A program made the position numbers and the translations under genes. The notes beneath the pieces are model-generated. The model worked only from the letters and a program-made list of their open reading frames with translations, was not told where the DNA came from and did not search any database. From Flavobacterium sp. I3-2 (GTDB taxonomy: Bacteria > Bacteroidota > Bacteroidia > Flavobacteriales > Flavobacteriaceae), in the NCBI RefSeq assembly GCF_013389595.1, contig NZ_CP058306.1, positions 992,001-1,056,000 on the forward strand: 64,000 bases of DNA, written 5' to 3'. This document shows, piece by piece, positions 16,687-25,863 of the stretch (positions are counted from its first letter, which is position 1; each line of letters begins with the position of its first letter).

Positions 16687-16893
16687 TTATTTATTTTCTG
16701 AATCCGTTTTTGAAGAATCGTCTTTTTTTGCGTTTTCTTCTTTGGTTGCATCTTTAAATTCTTTAATTCCAGAACCTAATCCTTTCATTAATTCAGGGAT
16801 TTTCTTTCCTCCAAATAATAATAAAATAACAGCAAGAATTACGACAATTTGCCACGGACTAACCACTCCTAAATAAGTTACTAATGAAGTCAT
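16687..16893 (-). CDS. tatA: Twin-arginine translocase TatA/E subunit (copy 1)
   Basis: A 68-residue TatA/E protein with a membrane helix (about 15-28) containing [13 protein letters not shown], the same amphipathic helix as its neighbour ([17 protein letters not shown]), and a Lys/Asp/Ser tail. It is the upstream member of a tandem pair, separated from the next copy by only 12 bp. In organisms with two TatA-type proteins one may act as TatB; the sequence here does not show which. A TATCTTTG box is found upstream at 16928-16921. Confidence 0.88.
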   Translation of the reverse strand: MTSLVTYLGVVSPWQIVVILAVILLLFGGKKIPELMKGLGSGIKEFKDATKEENAKKDDSSKTDSENK

Positions 16894-16920
16894 AAGTAAA
16901 AGAAATTAAATATTTAATGG

Positions 16921-16928
16921 CAAAGATA
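16921..16928 (-). promoter_or_regulatory. -7 promoter box of the tatA pair
   Basis: TATCTTTG matches TAnnTTTG, 27 bases before the first tatA ATG. The nearest TTG upstream is only 10 bases away, so the -33 element is unclear. The rest of the divergent intergenic stretch to 17139 is AT-rich, with nothing else I can name. Confidence 0.45.
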
Positions 16929-17139
16929 AAACATTTTACAATGAATTAATTATATCTGCGTTTGAAATTTAACATAAGCTTACGATTTGCTGTCTGATTA
17001 TTTGTAATTTTATAGAATTAAAAGAAAAAAATACGACTTAAATCTGTTAAAGAAAGTTTGGTTTTGTAACCTTTTTCTTTTTTTTGCGTATAATAAAAAC
17101 GAATTTGTTTTCGCGACTTATAAATATTAAAGCTTTACT

Positions 17140-18618
17140 ATGTCAATTAAATCATTTTTTGCAAAAATTTATGCCAAAGCAATTGTTTCAAAAAATCAAA
17201 AATGGGTGAATAATCCGATTGAAACACAAAATAAAATATTTCAAGATTTGATTTTAAATGCTAAAAATACAGCTTTTGGTAAAGACCATAATTTTAATTC
17301 AATTCGTAATCATGCTGATTTTGTAAAAAATGTTCCGATTAATGATTACGAAGGTTTACGCAAATATGTCGACCGTGTGGTACAGGGAGAAGAAAATATT
17401 CTTTGGCCAGGTAAACCAATTTATTTTGCTAAAACTTCGGGTACAACTTCAGGTGCAAAATATATTCCGATTACTAAAGAATCGATGCCTTTTCATATTG
17501 AAGGTGCTAAAAATGCTATTCTTTATTATATAAATGAAACAGGTAATGCCGATTTTGTTGATGGTAAAATGATTTTCTTACAAGGAAGTCCAGTTCTTGA
17601 AGAAAAAAACGGAATTAAACTAGGTCGTTTATCCGGAATTGCAGCGCATTATGTTCCTTCATACTTACAAAAAAATCGTTTGCCAAGTTGGGAAACCAAT
17701 TGTATAGAAGATTGGGAAACTAAAGTTGATGCGGTTGTCGAAGAAACATACAAACAAAACATGACGGTGATTTCTGGAATTCCGTCTTGGGTGCAAATGT
17801 ATTTTGAGAAATTGATTGAAAAATCAAATAAACCTGTTGGTGAATTATTTAAGAATTTCAATTTGTTTATTTACGGAGGTGTAAATTATGAACCTTACCG
17901 TCAGAAATTTGAACAAATGATTGGACGACGTGTAGATTCGATTGAATTATTTCCAGCGTCAGAAGGTTTCTTCGCCTATCAAGATTCGCAAAAAGCAAAA
18001 GGCATGTTGTTGCTTTTAAATTCTGGAATTTTTTATGAATTTATTAAAGCTGATGAATTTTTTACAGAAAATCCAAAACGTTATACCATTGGCGAAGTGG
18101 AATTAAATACGAATTATGTTTTAATTCTTTCTACCAACGCTGGACTTTGGGGATACAATATTGGAGATACCGTTGCGTTTACATCTTTGAAACCTTACCG
18201 AATTATGGTAACTGGTCGTATCAAACATTACATTTCTGCTTTTGGTGAACACGTGATTGGAAAAGAAGTAGAAACGGCCATGCAAGAAGCTTTATCAGCA
18301 AGTGATGCTATCGTAAACGAATTTACGGTTGCGCCACAAATCAATCCGACAGAAGGTTTGCCTTACCACGAATGGTTTATTGAATTTGAAAAAGTACCAT
18401 CAGATTTAGATGCTTTTGCTTTAAAAATTGATAATGCCATGCGTAATCAAAATGTGTATTATGACGATTTGATTGTTGGAAATGTTTTGCGATCTTTAAA
18501 AATTACGCAAGTTCCGGTAAACGGATTTCAAAATTATATGAAATCAATTGGTAAATTAGGAGGTCAAAATAAATTACCTCGTTTATCAAACGATAGAAAA
18601 ATTGCCGATAAATTGTAA
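17140..18618 (+). CDS. GH3 family acyl-adenylate-forming enzyme
   Basis: A 492-residue member of the GH3 auxin-responsive family found widely in Bacteroidota. These belong to the ANL superfamily and activate carboxylic acids with ATP, in plants conjugating them to amino acids. The phosphate-binding motif is clear: FAKTSGTTSGAKYIPIT near residues 95-111. Further ANL-like segments are LFIYGGVNYEPY, FPASEGFFAYQD, and YNIGDTVAF followed by VTGRIKHYISAFGEHV. The bacterial substrate is not known. It lies 9 bp before the next gene and may be co-transcribed with it. Confidence 0.85.
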   Translation: MSIKSFFAKIYAKAIVSKNQKWVNNPIETQNKIFQDLILNAKNTAFGKDHNFNSIRNHADFVKNVPINDYEGLRKYVDRVVQGEENILWPGKPIYFAKTSGTTSGAKYIPITKESMPFHIEGAKNAILYYINETGNADFVDGKMIFLQGSPVLEEKNGIKLGRLSGIAAHYVPSYLQKNRLPSWETNCIEDWETKVDAVVEETYKQNMTVISGIPSWVQMYFEKLIEKSNKPVGELFKNFNLFIYGGVNYEPYRQKFEQMIGRRVDSIELFPASEGFFAYQDSQKAKGMLLLLNSGIFYEFIKADEFFTENPKRYTIGEVELNTNYVLILSTNAGLWGYNIGDTVAFTSLKPYRIMVTGRIKHYISAFGEHVIGKEVETAMQEALSASDAIVNEFTVAPQINPTEGLPYHEWFIEFEKVPSDLDAFALKIDNAMRNQNVYYDDLIVGNVLRSLKITQVPVNGFQNYMKSIGKLGGQNKLPRLSNDRKIADKL

Positions 18619-18627
18619 AAGTTGCTT

Positions 18628-19500
18628 ATGAAAAAATGGTGTTTATTATTTTTAATCTTACCTAATCTGATTTTTAGTCAGATTAATGGAGTTGTGGTTG
18701 ATGAAAATAATAAACCGCTTTCTTATGTAAATATTTGGAATAAAGATTTATCTGCTGGTGCAACTTCAAATATTGAAGGGAAGTTTTTAGTTGAAAAGGC
18801 TACCGAAAAAGATACGCTTGTTTTAAGTTTAGCGGGTTACGAAACAAGAAAACTATCAGTAAAAGATGACCAAATCATTAAACTTAAAAAAAAGGAAAAG
18901 CAAAGTAATCAGGTTGTTGAAAATCCAGAAAATAAAAAAACGCTTACCATCGGAAAATCGATAAGACAAAATTTATTTTTTTCGCCAGGAAACTTACCTT
19001 GGATTTATGCGAAATATTTTAAGAATGATAGTTCAGATACAAGTATCAGTTACTTAAATAAAGTTGAAGTTTTTATTCGAAGTAATGTTGCAAACGCAAC
19101 TTTTAAATTGAGATTTTTTAAAGCGAATTTAGACGGTACGCCAGGCGAAGATTTACTTATCGAGCCACTTGTTGTACATCCGGTAAGAGATAATAGAAAA
19201 AACACCATCAATTTACTTGAATATAAAATTAAAATGCCCGAAACAGGTGTTTTTGTTGGAATTGAATGGTTGTTGACCGAAAATAATCGAATAAAGCTAA
19301 CTGCCTTTTATAAAGGAGAAGAAGCAATTGCCGATTATAGATATGCTCCAGATTTGGTATGTAATCAGGTTGAAGAAAGTAACGCATATCGATATGTAGC
19401 TGGAGAATGGAAAAAGAATAACGAATTTATAAAAAAAACAGAATTAGATGAAAAAAAGCCTATTATTGAGCCGGCTATAAATTTAATTCTATCTAATTAA
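18628..19500 (+). CDS. Secreted protein with carboxypeptidase-regulatory-like domain
   Basis: A 290-residue protein with a signal peptide (MKKWCLLFLILPNLIFSQ), then a carboxypeptidase-regulatory-like beta-sandwich (INGVVVDENNKPLSYVNIWN to about residue 85) as in the N-termini of SusC-like receptors. Residues 110-290 are unrecognised and beta-rich. There is no beta-barrel or TonB box. A TTG six bases upstream also opens the frame; the ATG at 18628 gives the proper signal peptide. It is probably a periplasmic or surface protein of unknown role, transcribed with its neighbours on both sides. Confidence 0.7.
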   Translation: MKKWCLLFLILPNLIFSQINGVVVDENNKPLSYVNIWNKDLSAGATSNIEGKFLVEKATEKDTLVLSLAGYETRKLSVKDDQIIKLKKKEKQSNQVVENPENKKTLTIGKSIRQNLFFSPGNLPWIYAKYFKNDSSDTSISYLNKVEVFIRSNVANATFKLRFFKANLDGTPGEDLLIEPLVVHPVRDNRKNTINLLEYKIKMPETGVFVGIEWLLTENNRIKLTAFYKGEEAIADYRYAPDLVCNQVEESNAYRYVAGEWKKNNEFIKKTELDEKKPIIEPAINLILSN

Positions 19501-19517
19501 TATTAAACGAAAAGAGA

Positions 19518-21206
19518 ATGAAAGAGATTAAAAACACTACAAGAACCAGAGCACAAGAATCTTCAGCAGCTGTTGAAAGAATGTATATTACCATGCGCCA
19601 TTTATTTAATCGCGGGTTTTATAAACCAATGGGTGTTTCTGGTGAAACTTTAAGAGAAGCTTTATTATTATTACGTCCTGAAATTTATGGTTCTATCGCA
19701 GAAGAAAAAGTAGAATTAAACGGACTTTTATATGTTATTGAACGATTACCAATCGGTATAGAAGAATGTCGTTTCATCAATTTAACTTCAGATGAAGGTT
19801 ATTCGCAATCGCATTTTTCTGCAATTGTTCCTCCAAAAAGAAGAAGAAATTGTTACCGAATTGACGATGAACAAATGAATATCGAAATTACACGTGGACG
19901 TTCAGATATTTATGATGTTTTAACGCATTTAACGTTCATCTTTATCGAATCGCACAAAATTAAAGACCGTGTTTTAGGAGACGAAGAAGAAATTATTTCT
20001 CGTGATTGGATTAAGTTAGAACAAGCTGTTCAGAAAAATGAACCGTTAACATTAGAAGAAAGAGAATTAGCTATTTCACATGCATCAAATGTTTTGGGAC
20101 GAAGTTTTGCGGAAATTAAGTCGATTTATTCGCAATTTGCAACAACTGAAAATCCAGACCGTTTTATCCATGTAATTTATTGGTTAGGAAAATTAGCGAT
20201 TCAAGAAACGATTAAAAACGAAAAACGTACCATTACATTTAGTCCTATTTTACGCGAACGCTTAGGTCACCATATTTATGGAGAAATTTGGGCAGATAAT
20301 ATCAAAAATGAGTTAGAGCGTTTAGGTTTATTGGAGCGTCCGTTACATATTATCAGTGCGAATATGCACAGTGTGATGAATTCTATTTTTGCTACAAATG
20401 TTTTAAAAACCAAATTAAAAGCAAAAGAAGATATTCAGGTTTATGAAGAATTAAGTAAATCAGGTAACGGATCTTTGCGTGCTTTGGTTTCTGACCGCGC
20501 TGCCAAAGAAGGTATGTTGTTTTTGCCTGATACATCGGGTACTAACATTGATGTTCAGATTTTTGATACAGCTAAAATCGATTTTAAAAACACATTGTTC
20601 CCAACAGCTGATTTATCAAAAAATGATGCAGAAAAGCCTGTAATTATTGTAATGGATTATGCTTTTGGGGAGCAAGCTTATGAAACTATTGACGAATTGT
20701 TAAAACCATTCAAAAAAGATATATATTTGAACTTTGAATCGGTTTCGATAATGGGTAAAGCCGGAATTTTAACTGGAGGGAAAGGAGATATTATGATTCC
20801 GTTTGCTCACGTGAATGAAGGAACAGGAGATAATTATGCTTTTGAAAACGAATTAACCGCAGAAATGTTTGAAGGAAACGGAATTCCAGTTTTCTCAGGA
20901 ACGATGATTTCTGTTTTGGGAACATCATTACAAAACAAAGATTTGTTACAGTTTTTCCATGATTCCACTTGGAAAGCAATCGGTCTTGAAATGGAAGGTT
21001 CTCATTATCAAAAAGCAATTCAGTCGGCATCGAAAATTCGTAAAAGTATCAATCCAGATGTAAAAGTTCGTTATGCTTATTATGCATCTGATAATCCTTT
21101 AGAAACCGGAAGTACATTGGCATCTGGCGGATTAGGTTCAACCGGAGTTAAACCAACATATTTAATTACCATTAAAATTTTAGAACAGATTTTTAATATT
21201 AAATAA
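19518..21206 (+). CDS. DUF6909 family protein with nucleoside-phosphorylase-like C-terminal half
   Basis: A 562-residue soluble protein that I match to DUF6909, a Bacteroidota family of unknown function. The N-terminal half (1-270) is helical and basic (TRTRAQESSAAVERMYITMR). The C-terminal half has an alternating beta/alpha pattern with KAGILTGGKGDIMIPFAHVN near 413-432 and the motif GLEMEGSHYQKAI near 492-504. The latter looks like the conserved EMEG segment of nucleoside phosphorylases and MTA/AMP nucleosidases. I infer a possible nucleosidase or nucleotide-binding role. It sits five bases before the polysaccharide cluster, but its link to it is unclear. Confidence 0.65.
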   Translation: MKEIKNTTRTRAQESSAAVERMYITMRHLFNRGFYKPMGVSGETLREALLLLRPEIYGSIAEEKVELNGLLYVIERLPIGIEECRFINLTSDEGYSQSHFSAIVPPKRRRNCYRIDDEQMNIEITRGRSDIYDVLTHLTFIFIESHKIKDRVLGDEEEIISRDWIKLEQAVQKNEPLTLEERELAISHASNVLGRSFAEIKSIYSQFATTENPDRFIHVIYWLGKLAIQETIKNEKRTITFSPILRERLGHHIYGEIWADNIKNELERLGLLERPLHIISANMHSVMNSIFATNVLKTKLKAKEDIQVYEELSKSGNGSLRALVSDRAAKEGMLFLPDTSGTNIDVQIFDTAKIDFKNTLFPTADLSKNDAEKPVIIVMDYAFGEQAYETIDELLKPFKKDIYLNFESVSIMGKAGILTGGKGDIMIPFAHVNEGTGDNYAFENELTAEMFEGNGIPVFSGTMISVLGTSLQNKDLLQFFHDSTWKAIGLEMEGSHYQKAIQSASKIRKSINPDVKVRYAYYASDNPLETGSTLASGGLGSTGVKPTYLITIKILEQIFNIK

Positions 21207-21210
21207 TATT

Positions 21211-22134
21211 ATGAACAACACACCACCAAACGAAAACACAAATAATCAAGAAATTGATTTAGTTTATTTATTTAGAAAAATTAAAGATTTCTTTCAATCT
21301 ATACGATTTGGAATATTTAGATTTATTCAATTTTGTTTAAATAAAATTATTTATATCATTACCTTAATTGTTGTAGGTGGTATTTTAGGATATTTTATGG
21401 ATCAAAATTTACCCGAAGAATATAAACATGAAACAATTGTTGCAGTGAATTTTGATTCAGCAGAATATCTATATAATTTTATAAATAAAAAGAAAGCAAA
21501 AGATTCTAAAATAACAAAGGTTACGATTGTTCCGGTTTACGATGTTTTTCAACTTATATCAGATAATCAAGATCATTTGAGAGCATTGACTTTTTTAAGT
21601 GATGCGGGTTTAGAAATTGCAAATTATAAAAAAGGAACAAGTAATATTTTTCTTTATCGATATCATTTGTTGACAATATATACAAATGGTAAAGATGAAA
21701 AAGGTAATGTCGTGAACGATTACTTATCCATGATTAATAATAATCCGTATTTTGTAAATAAGCAAAAAATTGAATATCAGAATAATAAAAATAAAATTGA
21801 AGAGTTTAAAAAATCGATTCAAAATATAAATTCTGTTTTTGAAAGTATTACAAAAGATAAATCGTCGGCTTCTGTAGATATAACTACTTATAACCAAATG
21901 AACGAATTAACTCAAACTAAATCTTTGTTATTAAAACAATTAAATAAATTAGAAACAGAATTAGCTGAGCAAAATGTAGCTGTTTTCCCAACAGTTATTC
22001 AAAATAACATTGCGGCAAGTTTATTTGGATATATTATTAAAATGCCGTTTCTGTTTTTATTTATATTCTTTATGGTGTCTTGGATGATTTCATGGTTTAA
22101 AAATACAAAGAAAGCCTATCTGTTAAAAAACTAA
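21211..22134 (+). CDS. Wzz-like polysaccharide chain-length determinant protein
   Basis: A 307-residue inner-membrane protein with the topology of Wzz-type co-polymerases: a cytosolic N-terminus, a first membrane segment (about 46-64, IIYIITLIVVGGILGYFMD), a large periplasmic part with a coiled-coil stretch (about 190-255), and a second membrane segment near the C-terminus (about 280-300). There is no attached kinase domain. It is the first gene of the polysaccharide cluster and is followed 17 bp later by the flippase. It probably sets the length of the exported glycan. Confidence 0.72.
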   Translation: MNNTPPNENTNNQEIDLVYLFRKIKDFFQSIRFGIFRFIQFCLNKIIYIITLIVVGGILGYFMDQNLPEEYKHETIVAVNFDSAEYLYNFINKKKAKDSKITKVTIVPVYDVFQLISDNQDHLRALTFLSDAGLEIANYKKGTSNIFLYRYHLLTIYTNGKDEKGNVVNDYLSMINNNPYFVNKQKIEYQNNKNKIEEFKKSIQNINSVFESITKDKSSASVDITTYNQMNELTQTKSLLLKQLNKLETELAEQNVAVFPTVIQNNIAASLFGYIIKMPFLFLFIFFMVSWMISWFKNTKKAYLLKN

Positions 22135-22151
22135 ACTTTTGATTTTGCAAT

Positions 22152-23441
22152 ATGATTAAAGGTTTAATTGAAAAAATAAATTCAAATTCTCTTCTTAAAC
22201 ATAGTTTAATTACTATTTTATTGAGAGGATTTGGAGTTTTAATTTTATTTGGATTTACCGTTTTTATTACAAATTTTTATTCAGCTTCAATAGTCGGAGA
22301 ATATGAATCTGTTCGTGTTTTTTTACTTGTAATTGGTAGTGTTGCTTTGTTGGGAACGGAGCAATCTGTTTTATTTTATGCTGGTAAATATCAAGCAACA
22401 GGAGATGTTAGTGGACTGAAACAAGTTTACTTTAAGATGTTACGAATACTTGTTTTAACAGTTTTTATATCCACTCTTGTTTATTTGATCATTCCAAAAG
22501 AAATGATTCTTTCTTTTCTAAATAATGATTTGATAGCATATCAAAATATCAAAAAAAGTTTTTTTATTTTATTTTTTTTTATTTTGACCTTGTTTAATAC
22601 CGAAGTTTTACGTGCTTTAGATTATATATATTGGGCTGAAATTTTTAGAAATATTTTAAAATATCTTCCTGTTTTAGTCGGAGCATTTTTATTGCTTTTT
22701 GTAGGTGACCCAAATTGGTTGGTAGATTTTTATATTTATGGATTTGTAATTTTAAGTTTACTGACTTCATTTATGGTCTTAAAATCCTTCAACGCAATAA
22801 AAATCGAAAGAAGTATCATAACTTCAAAGGAAATCATGAAGGTTTCATATCCAATGGCCATAAGTGCGACTTGCTTTTTCCTGATGTTGAGTATTGATGT
22901 GTTTTTGTTGAAAAAATATTTTTCAAACGAACATGTTGCTTATTACGCAATAGCTGTAAAATTATTAACGGTACTTACAATGGTAATTGTTGCTATAAAT
23001 ACCAATGTTTCGCCAAAATTAGCTGAGTTTTACACCAATAAGGATTTTTTTAATTTGAATGAAATTCTGAAAAAAAGTAAAAAAATAATAATTTATACCA
23101 ATCTTTTTTTTGGTTTAGTGTTAATCATTTTTGGTATTCAAATTTTAAGTTTCTTTGGAAAAGATTATATTAACGCCTATTATCCAATGATAATTCTTGT
23201 TTTAGGTCAAATGGCAACATCTTTTTTTGGCTCAAATGCAGCTTTGTTGAATATGGCTCACAAACAACACGTTTATAAAAATATTTTAATTATTGCAACG
23301 CTATTAAACTTAGTTCTAAATTTAATTTTGATTCCCAGATTTGGAATGATTGGTGCGTCTATTAGTTTTGTTGCTAGTTTAGTATTTTGGAATATTTGCG
23401 CTTATTTTTATGTTAAATTTAAAATTTTAAAAACTATATAG
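22152..23441 (+). CDS. Wzx-type oligosaccharide flippase
   Basis: A 429-residue protein with about 12 to 14 membrane segments, belonging to the polysaccharide-specific MOP/MATE transporters that flip lipid-linked repeat units across the inner membrane. The N-terminus SLITILLRGFGVLILFGFTV with an early Arg-Gly-Phe, and the C-terminal half with two-helix repeats and a conserved GASISFVASLVFWN ending, are typical. It lies between the Wzz-like protein and two further membrane proteins on the same strand. Confidence 0.85.
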   Translation: MIKGLIEKINSNSLLKHSLITILLRGFGVLILFGFTVFITNFYSASIVGEYESVRVFLLVIGSVALLGTEQSVLFYAGKYQATGDVSGLKQVYFKMLRILVLTVFISTLVYLIIPKEMILSFLNNDLIAYQNIKKSFFILFFFILTLFNTEVLRALDYIYWAEIFRNILKYLPVLVGAFLLLFVGDPNWLVDFYIYGFVILSLLTSFMVLKSFNAIKIERSIITSKEIMKVSYPMAISATCFFLMLSIDVFLLKKYFSNEHVAYYAIAVKLLTVLTMVIVAINTNVSPKLAEFYTNKDFFNLNEILKKSKKIIIYTNLFFGLVLIIFGIQILSFFGKDYINAYYPMIILVLGQMATSFFGSNAALLNMAHKQHVYKNILIIATLLNLVLNLILIPRFGMIGASISFVASLVFWNICAYFYVKFKILKTI

Positions 23442-23467
23442 TTTTCAATTGAGTAACCTTTCGTTAG

Positions 23468-24514
23468 ATGAATAAATTACAATTTTATATTTTAGTAATT
23501 GGCTCAGTTGTTATCAGCTTAGTGTTACCTTTTATTTTACCTGAGCGTTTTTATTTAGATGCAATTCTGATTGTTAAAGATCCTTATGACGAAAAAGGAT
23601 GGTGGGGAAGTTATCCACTTTCAATGATGTTTTATCATATTACCAAGTTAGGAAAATTACCTTTTAGTGTAGTTGCGTTAATTCAATTACCATTTTTATA
23701 TTTTATTCTACGGCTTATTGGAATTCCGGAACGGTTCCAAATTTTCACGATAAAAAACACCCTTATTTACCTTTCTTTTTTAATGATGGCTATTTTTATT
23801 GGTCAACCATCTAAAGAGTTTTTTACTTTTATTTTTATTGGAATAATAGTTTTACTTTTTCAACAAAGAGTACTTTCTTTAGGCGTTTGTCTATTGATTA
23901 GTTTTTTAATGTTTTTTGCTTTTGGAGCTATTTTTAGACCTTATTTTACATTTATTCCTATCATATCAATTGGCATATTTTTAATTACAAGAATACGTTT
24001 TAAAAACCGATGGATTTTAGGTATAGTTTCAGGAATCGCTGTAATTGTGCTTTTATCATTTACATATAGTTTAGTAAAAGGTCAGTTTTTTTCTGGAATG
24101 ACAAGAGAAACAATCAATCTAGAACGTATGAATCAAGAAAATGCTGATACAATGCTTGTTTCTCCAATTGCTCCGACCAATATTTTTGGAGAAGCTTTTG
24201 CTACTGTTTATGGTTTTATTTCTGTAAATTTTCCGATAAACGCATTGAAATTTATATATAAACCTCAAGTGGTTGCGTTTATAGTTTGGCAATTGTTGTT
24301 AACTTGGATTATTGTTGTAAGATTTGGTTATTTACTGAAGGATTACAAAGTAAGAAAAAAAGAATTCTGGCTGATGCTTTTCTTTCTAAGTTATTTAGTA
24401 ATTCAAGGTATTTTTGAACCAGATTTAGGTTCGGCTGTTCGTCACAAAATTGGTTTATTGCCGTTGATTTATTTCTTATTTTATTATGATGAATTCAAAA
24501 GAAAATTACAATAA
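23468..24514 (+). CDS. Multi-spanning membrane protein, possible polysaccharide polymerase
   Basis: A 348-residue membrane protein with roughly ten hydrophobic segments and a larger extracytoplasmic loop (about 200-245, with TRETINLERMNQENADTM). The segment GQPSKEFFTFIFIGIIV recalls the short Ser-Lys-Glu motif often seen in EpsG/Wzy-type polymerases, but the match is weak. Its 3' end overlaps the start of the next gene by 29 bp, so the two are translationally coupled. It is either the polymerase of the cluster or an unrecognised transporter. Confidence 0.6.
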   Translation: MNKLQFYILVIGSVVISLVLPFILPERFYLDAILIVKDPYDEKGWWGSYPLSMMFYHITKLGKLPFSVVALIQLPFLYFILRLIGIPERFQIFTIKNTLIYLSFLMMAIFIGQPSKEFFTFIFIGIIVLLFQQRVLSLGVCLLISFLMFFAFGAIFRPYFTFIPIISIGIFLITRIRFKNRWILGIVSGIAVIVLLSFTYSLVKGQFFSGMTRETINLERMNQENADTMLVSPIAPTNIFGEAFATVYGFISVNFPINALKFIYKPQVVAFIVWQLLLTWIIVVRFGYLLKDYKVRKKEFWLMLFFLSYLVIQGIFEPDLGSAVRHKIGLLPLIYFLFYYDEFKRKLQ

Positions 24515-25775
24515 AATAAATACTGCTTTTATTGTTTTAATTGCAAGTACAATCGCTTTTCGTTCGTTTTGTACACTTTTAATTATTCTTTTTACAGTTT
24601 ATAATTTACTGCATTTCAAATATTTAAATTGGCCAAAAAGCCTTTTGAAATATGTACTTTTTCTAAGTTTACCTTTGGTTTTTGAAATTCTTTTCTTTGG
24701 GAATAATTCTAATTTAGCTCTCGGTTTTAAATCATTAGAAAAATATACATCATTATTGATATTCTCTATTTTTGTTTTAGGAAACTATAAACAACTATCT
24801 TTTTTCAAGATTCTTAATCAATATCGATATTTGTTTTCTGTCATTTTAGCAGTTTTGTTACTACGTTTTGTAATTGTAGATCATCATTTGGTGCAGAAAT
24901 ATATCCATGGAATTCATATGGCAGAAATGGGATATAAATTTGCTGAAAGTTTCGGTAATCATGCTCCAGCAATTAATATGCACGTTGCATTTTTGTTAGT
25001 GACAAATGTTTATTTTCTTTTACGTGAAAAATCTTTAAAATTGATTTCAATCAATGTATTGTTATTGTTAATAAGCTTGGTTTCAATATTGGTTTTAAAT
25101 ACACGAATAGCTCTTGCAGTTGCAATCATAGGTTCAATTATTGTCTTTTTTGAATATTTTACCCAACGATTAAAGACTTGGAAAATTGTCAAACTTTCAG
25201 TTTATTTTGTGGCAATCATTTTTGGAATTTTATTTATAAGTTTTAAATCAAATCCGTATATGAAAGAAAAATATTCGTCTGTTACTTTTGCGTACATGGA
25301 TAAGATTGGTAAATTAGATGAAATTGAAAATCCAGAGGTTGTTGTTTTTAATGCTTTTGTTACACGACTTTCTATTTGGAAATCTTCTTACGAATTAGCT
25401 CTAGAAAAACCATGGATTGGTTATGGTTCTAGTGACGGAAAAAAAGAAGTTGTCAATTATTTTAAAAAAACAAATCAACATTTTTTAACAAAATATGAAT
25501 TTCCTGTTCACAATCAAATTTTAGATTTTTTCGTCAAGTTTGGTTTTTTGGGTGTGGTCATGGCAATTACTTATATGTTGTTTCCGATTGTTATCAGTTT
25601 GAAAAGTAAAAATGTGATACTGTTTTGTTTCGGGATGATATTTTTCATTTCAAATTTATTTGATGATTTTTTAATACGTTTTGATGGAATTGTTTTTTTT
25701 GGAATTTGGATAAGTCTAGGAACCGTTTATTACCTTCAAAATAAAAGCCTCAAAAGCTCGATTAATTTGAGTTAA
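24486..25775 (+). CDS. O-antigen ligase family protein
   Basis: A 429-residue membrane protein with about 11 or 12 segments. The large periplasmic loop and the following helix contain RLSIWKSSYELALEKPWIGY and HNQILDFFVKFGFLGVV, the pattern of Wzy_C/O-antigen ligase proteins (catalytic His and flanking residues). It may ligate or polymerise the glycan delivered by the flippase. Two consecutive ATGs (24486 and 24489) are possible starts; both overlap the preceding gene. Confidence 0.82.
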   Translation: MMNSKENYNKINTAFIVLIASTIAFRSFCTLLIILFTVYNLLHFKYLNWPKSLLKYVLFLSLPLVFEILFFGNNSNLALGFKSLEKYTSLLIFSIFVLGNYKQLSFFKILNQYRYLFSVILAVLLLRFVIVDHHLVQKYIHGIHMAEMGYKFAESFGNHAPAINMHVAFLLVTNVYFLLREKSLKLISINVLLLLISLVSILVLNTRIALAVAIIGSIIVFFEYFTQRLKTWKIVKLSVYFVAIIFGILFISFKSNPYMKEKYSSVTFAYMDKIGKLDEIENPEVVVFNAFVTRLSIWKSSYELALEKPWIGYGSSDGKKEVVNYFKKTNQHFLTKYEFPVHNQILDFFVKFGFLGVVMAITYMLFPIVISLKSKNVILFCFGMIFFISNLFDDFLIRFDGIVFFGIWISLGTVYYLQNKSLKSSINLS

Positions 25776-25863
25776 TATTGTTTAAAATAATTTACATAAT
25801 AGCTAGAAAGATTTTTTAAAAAAATTAATGGAAGCTATTTTTATAATCTAAAAAGAAAATCTG

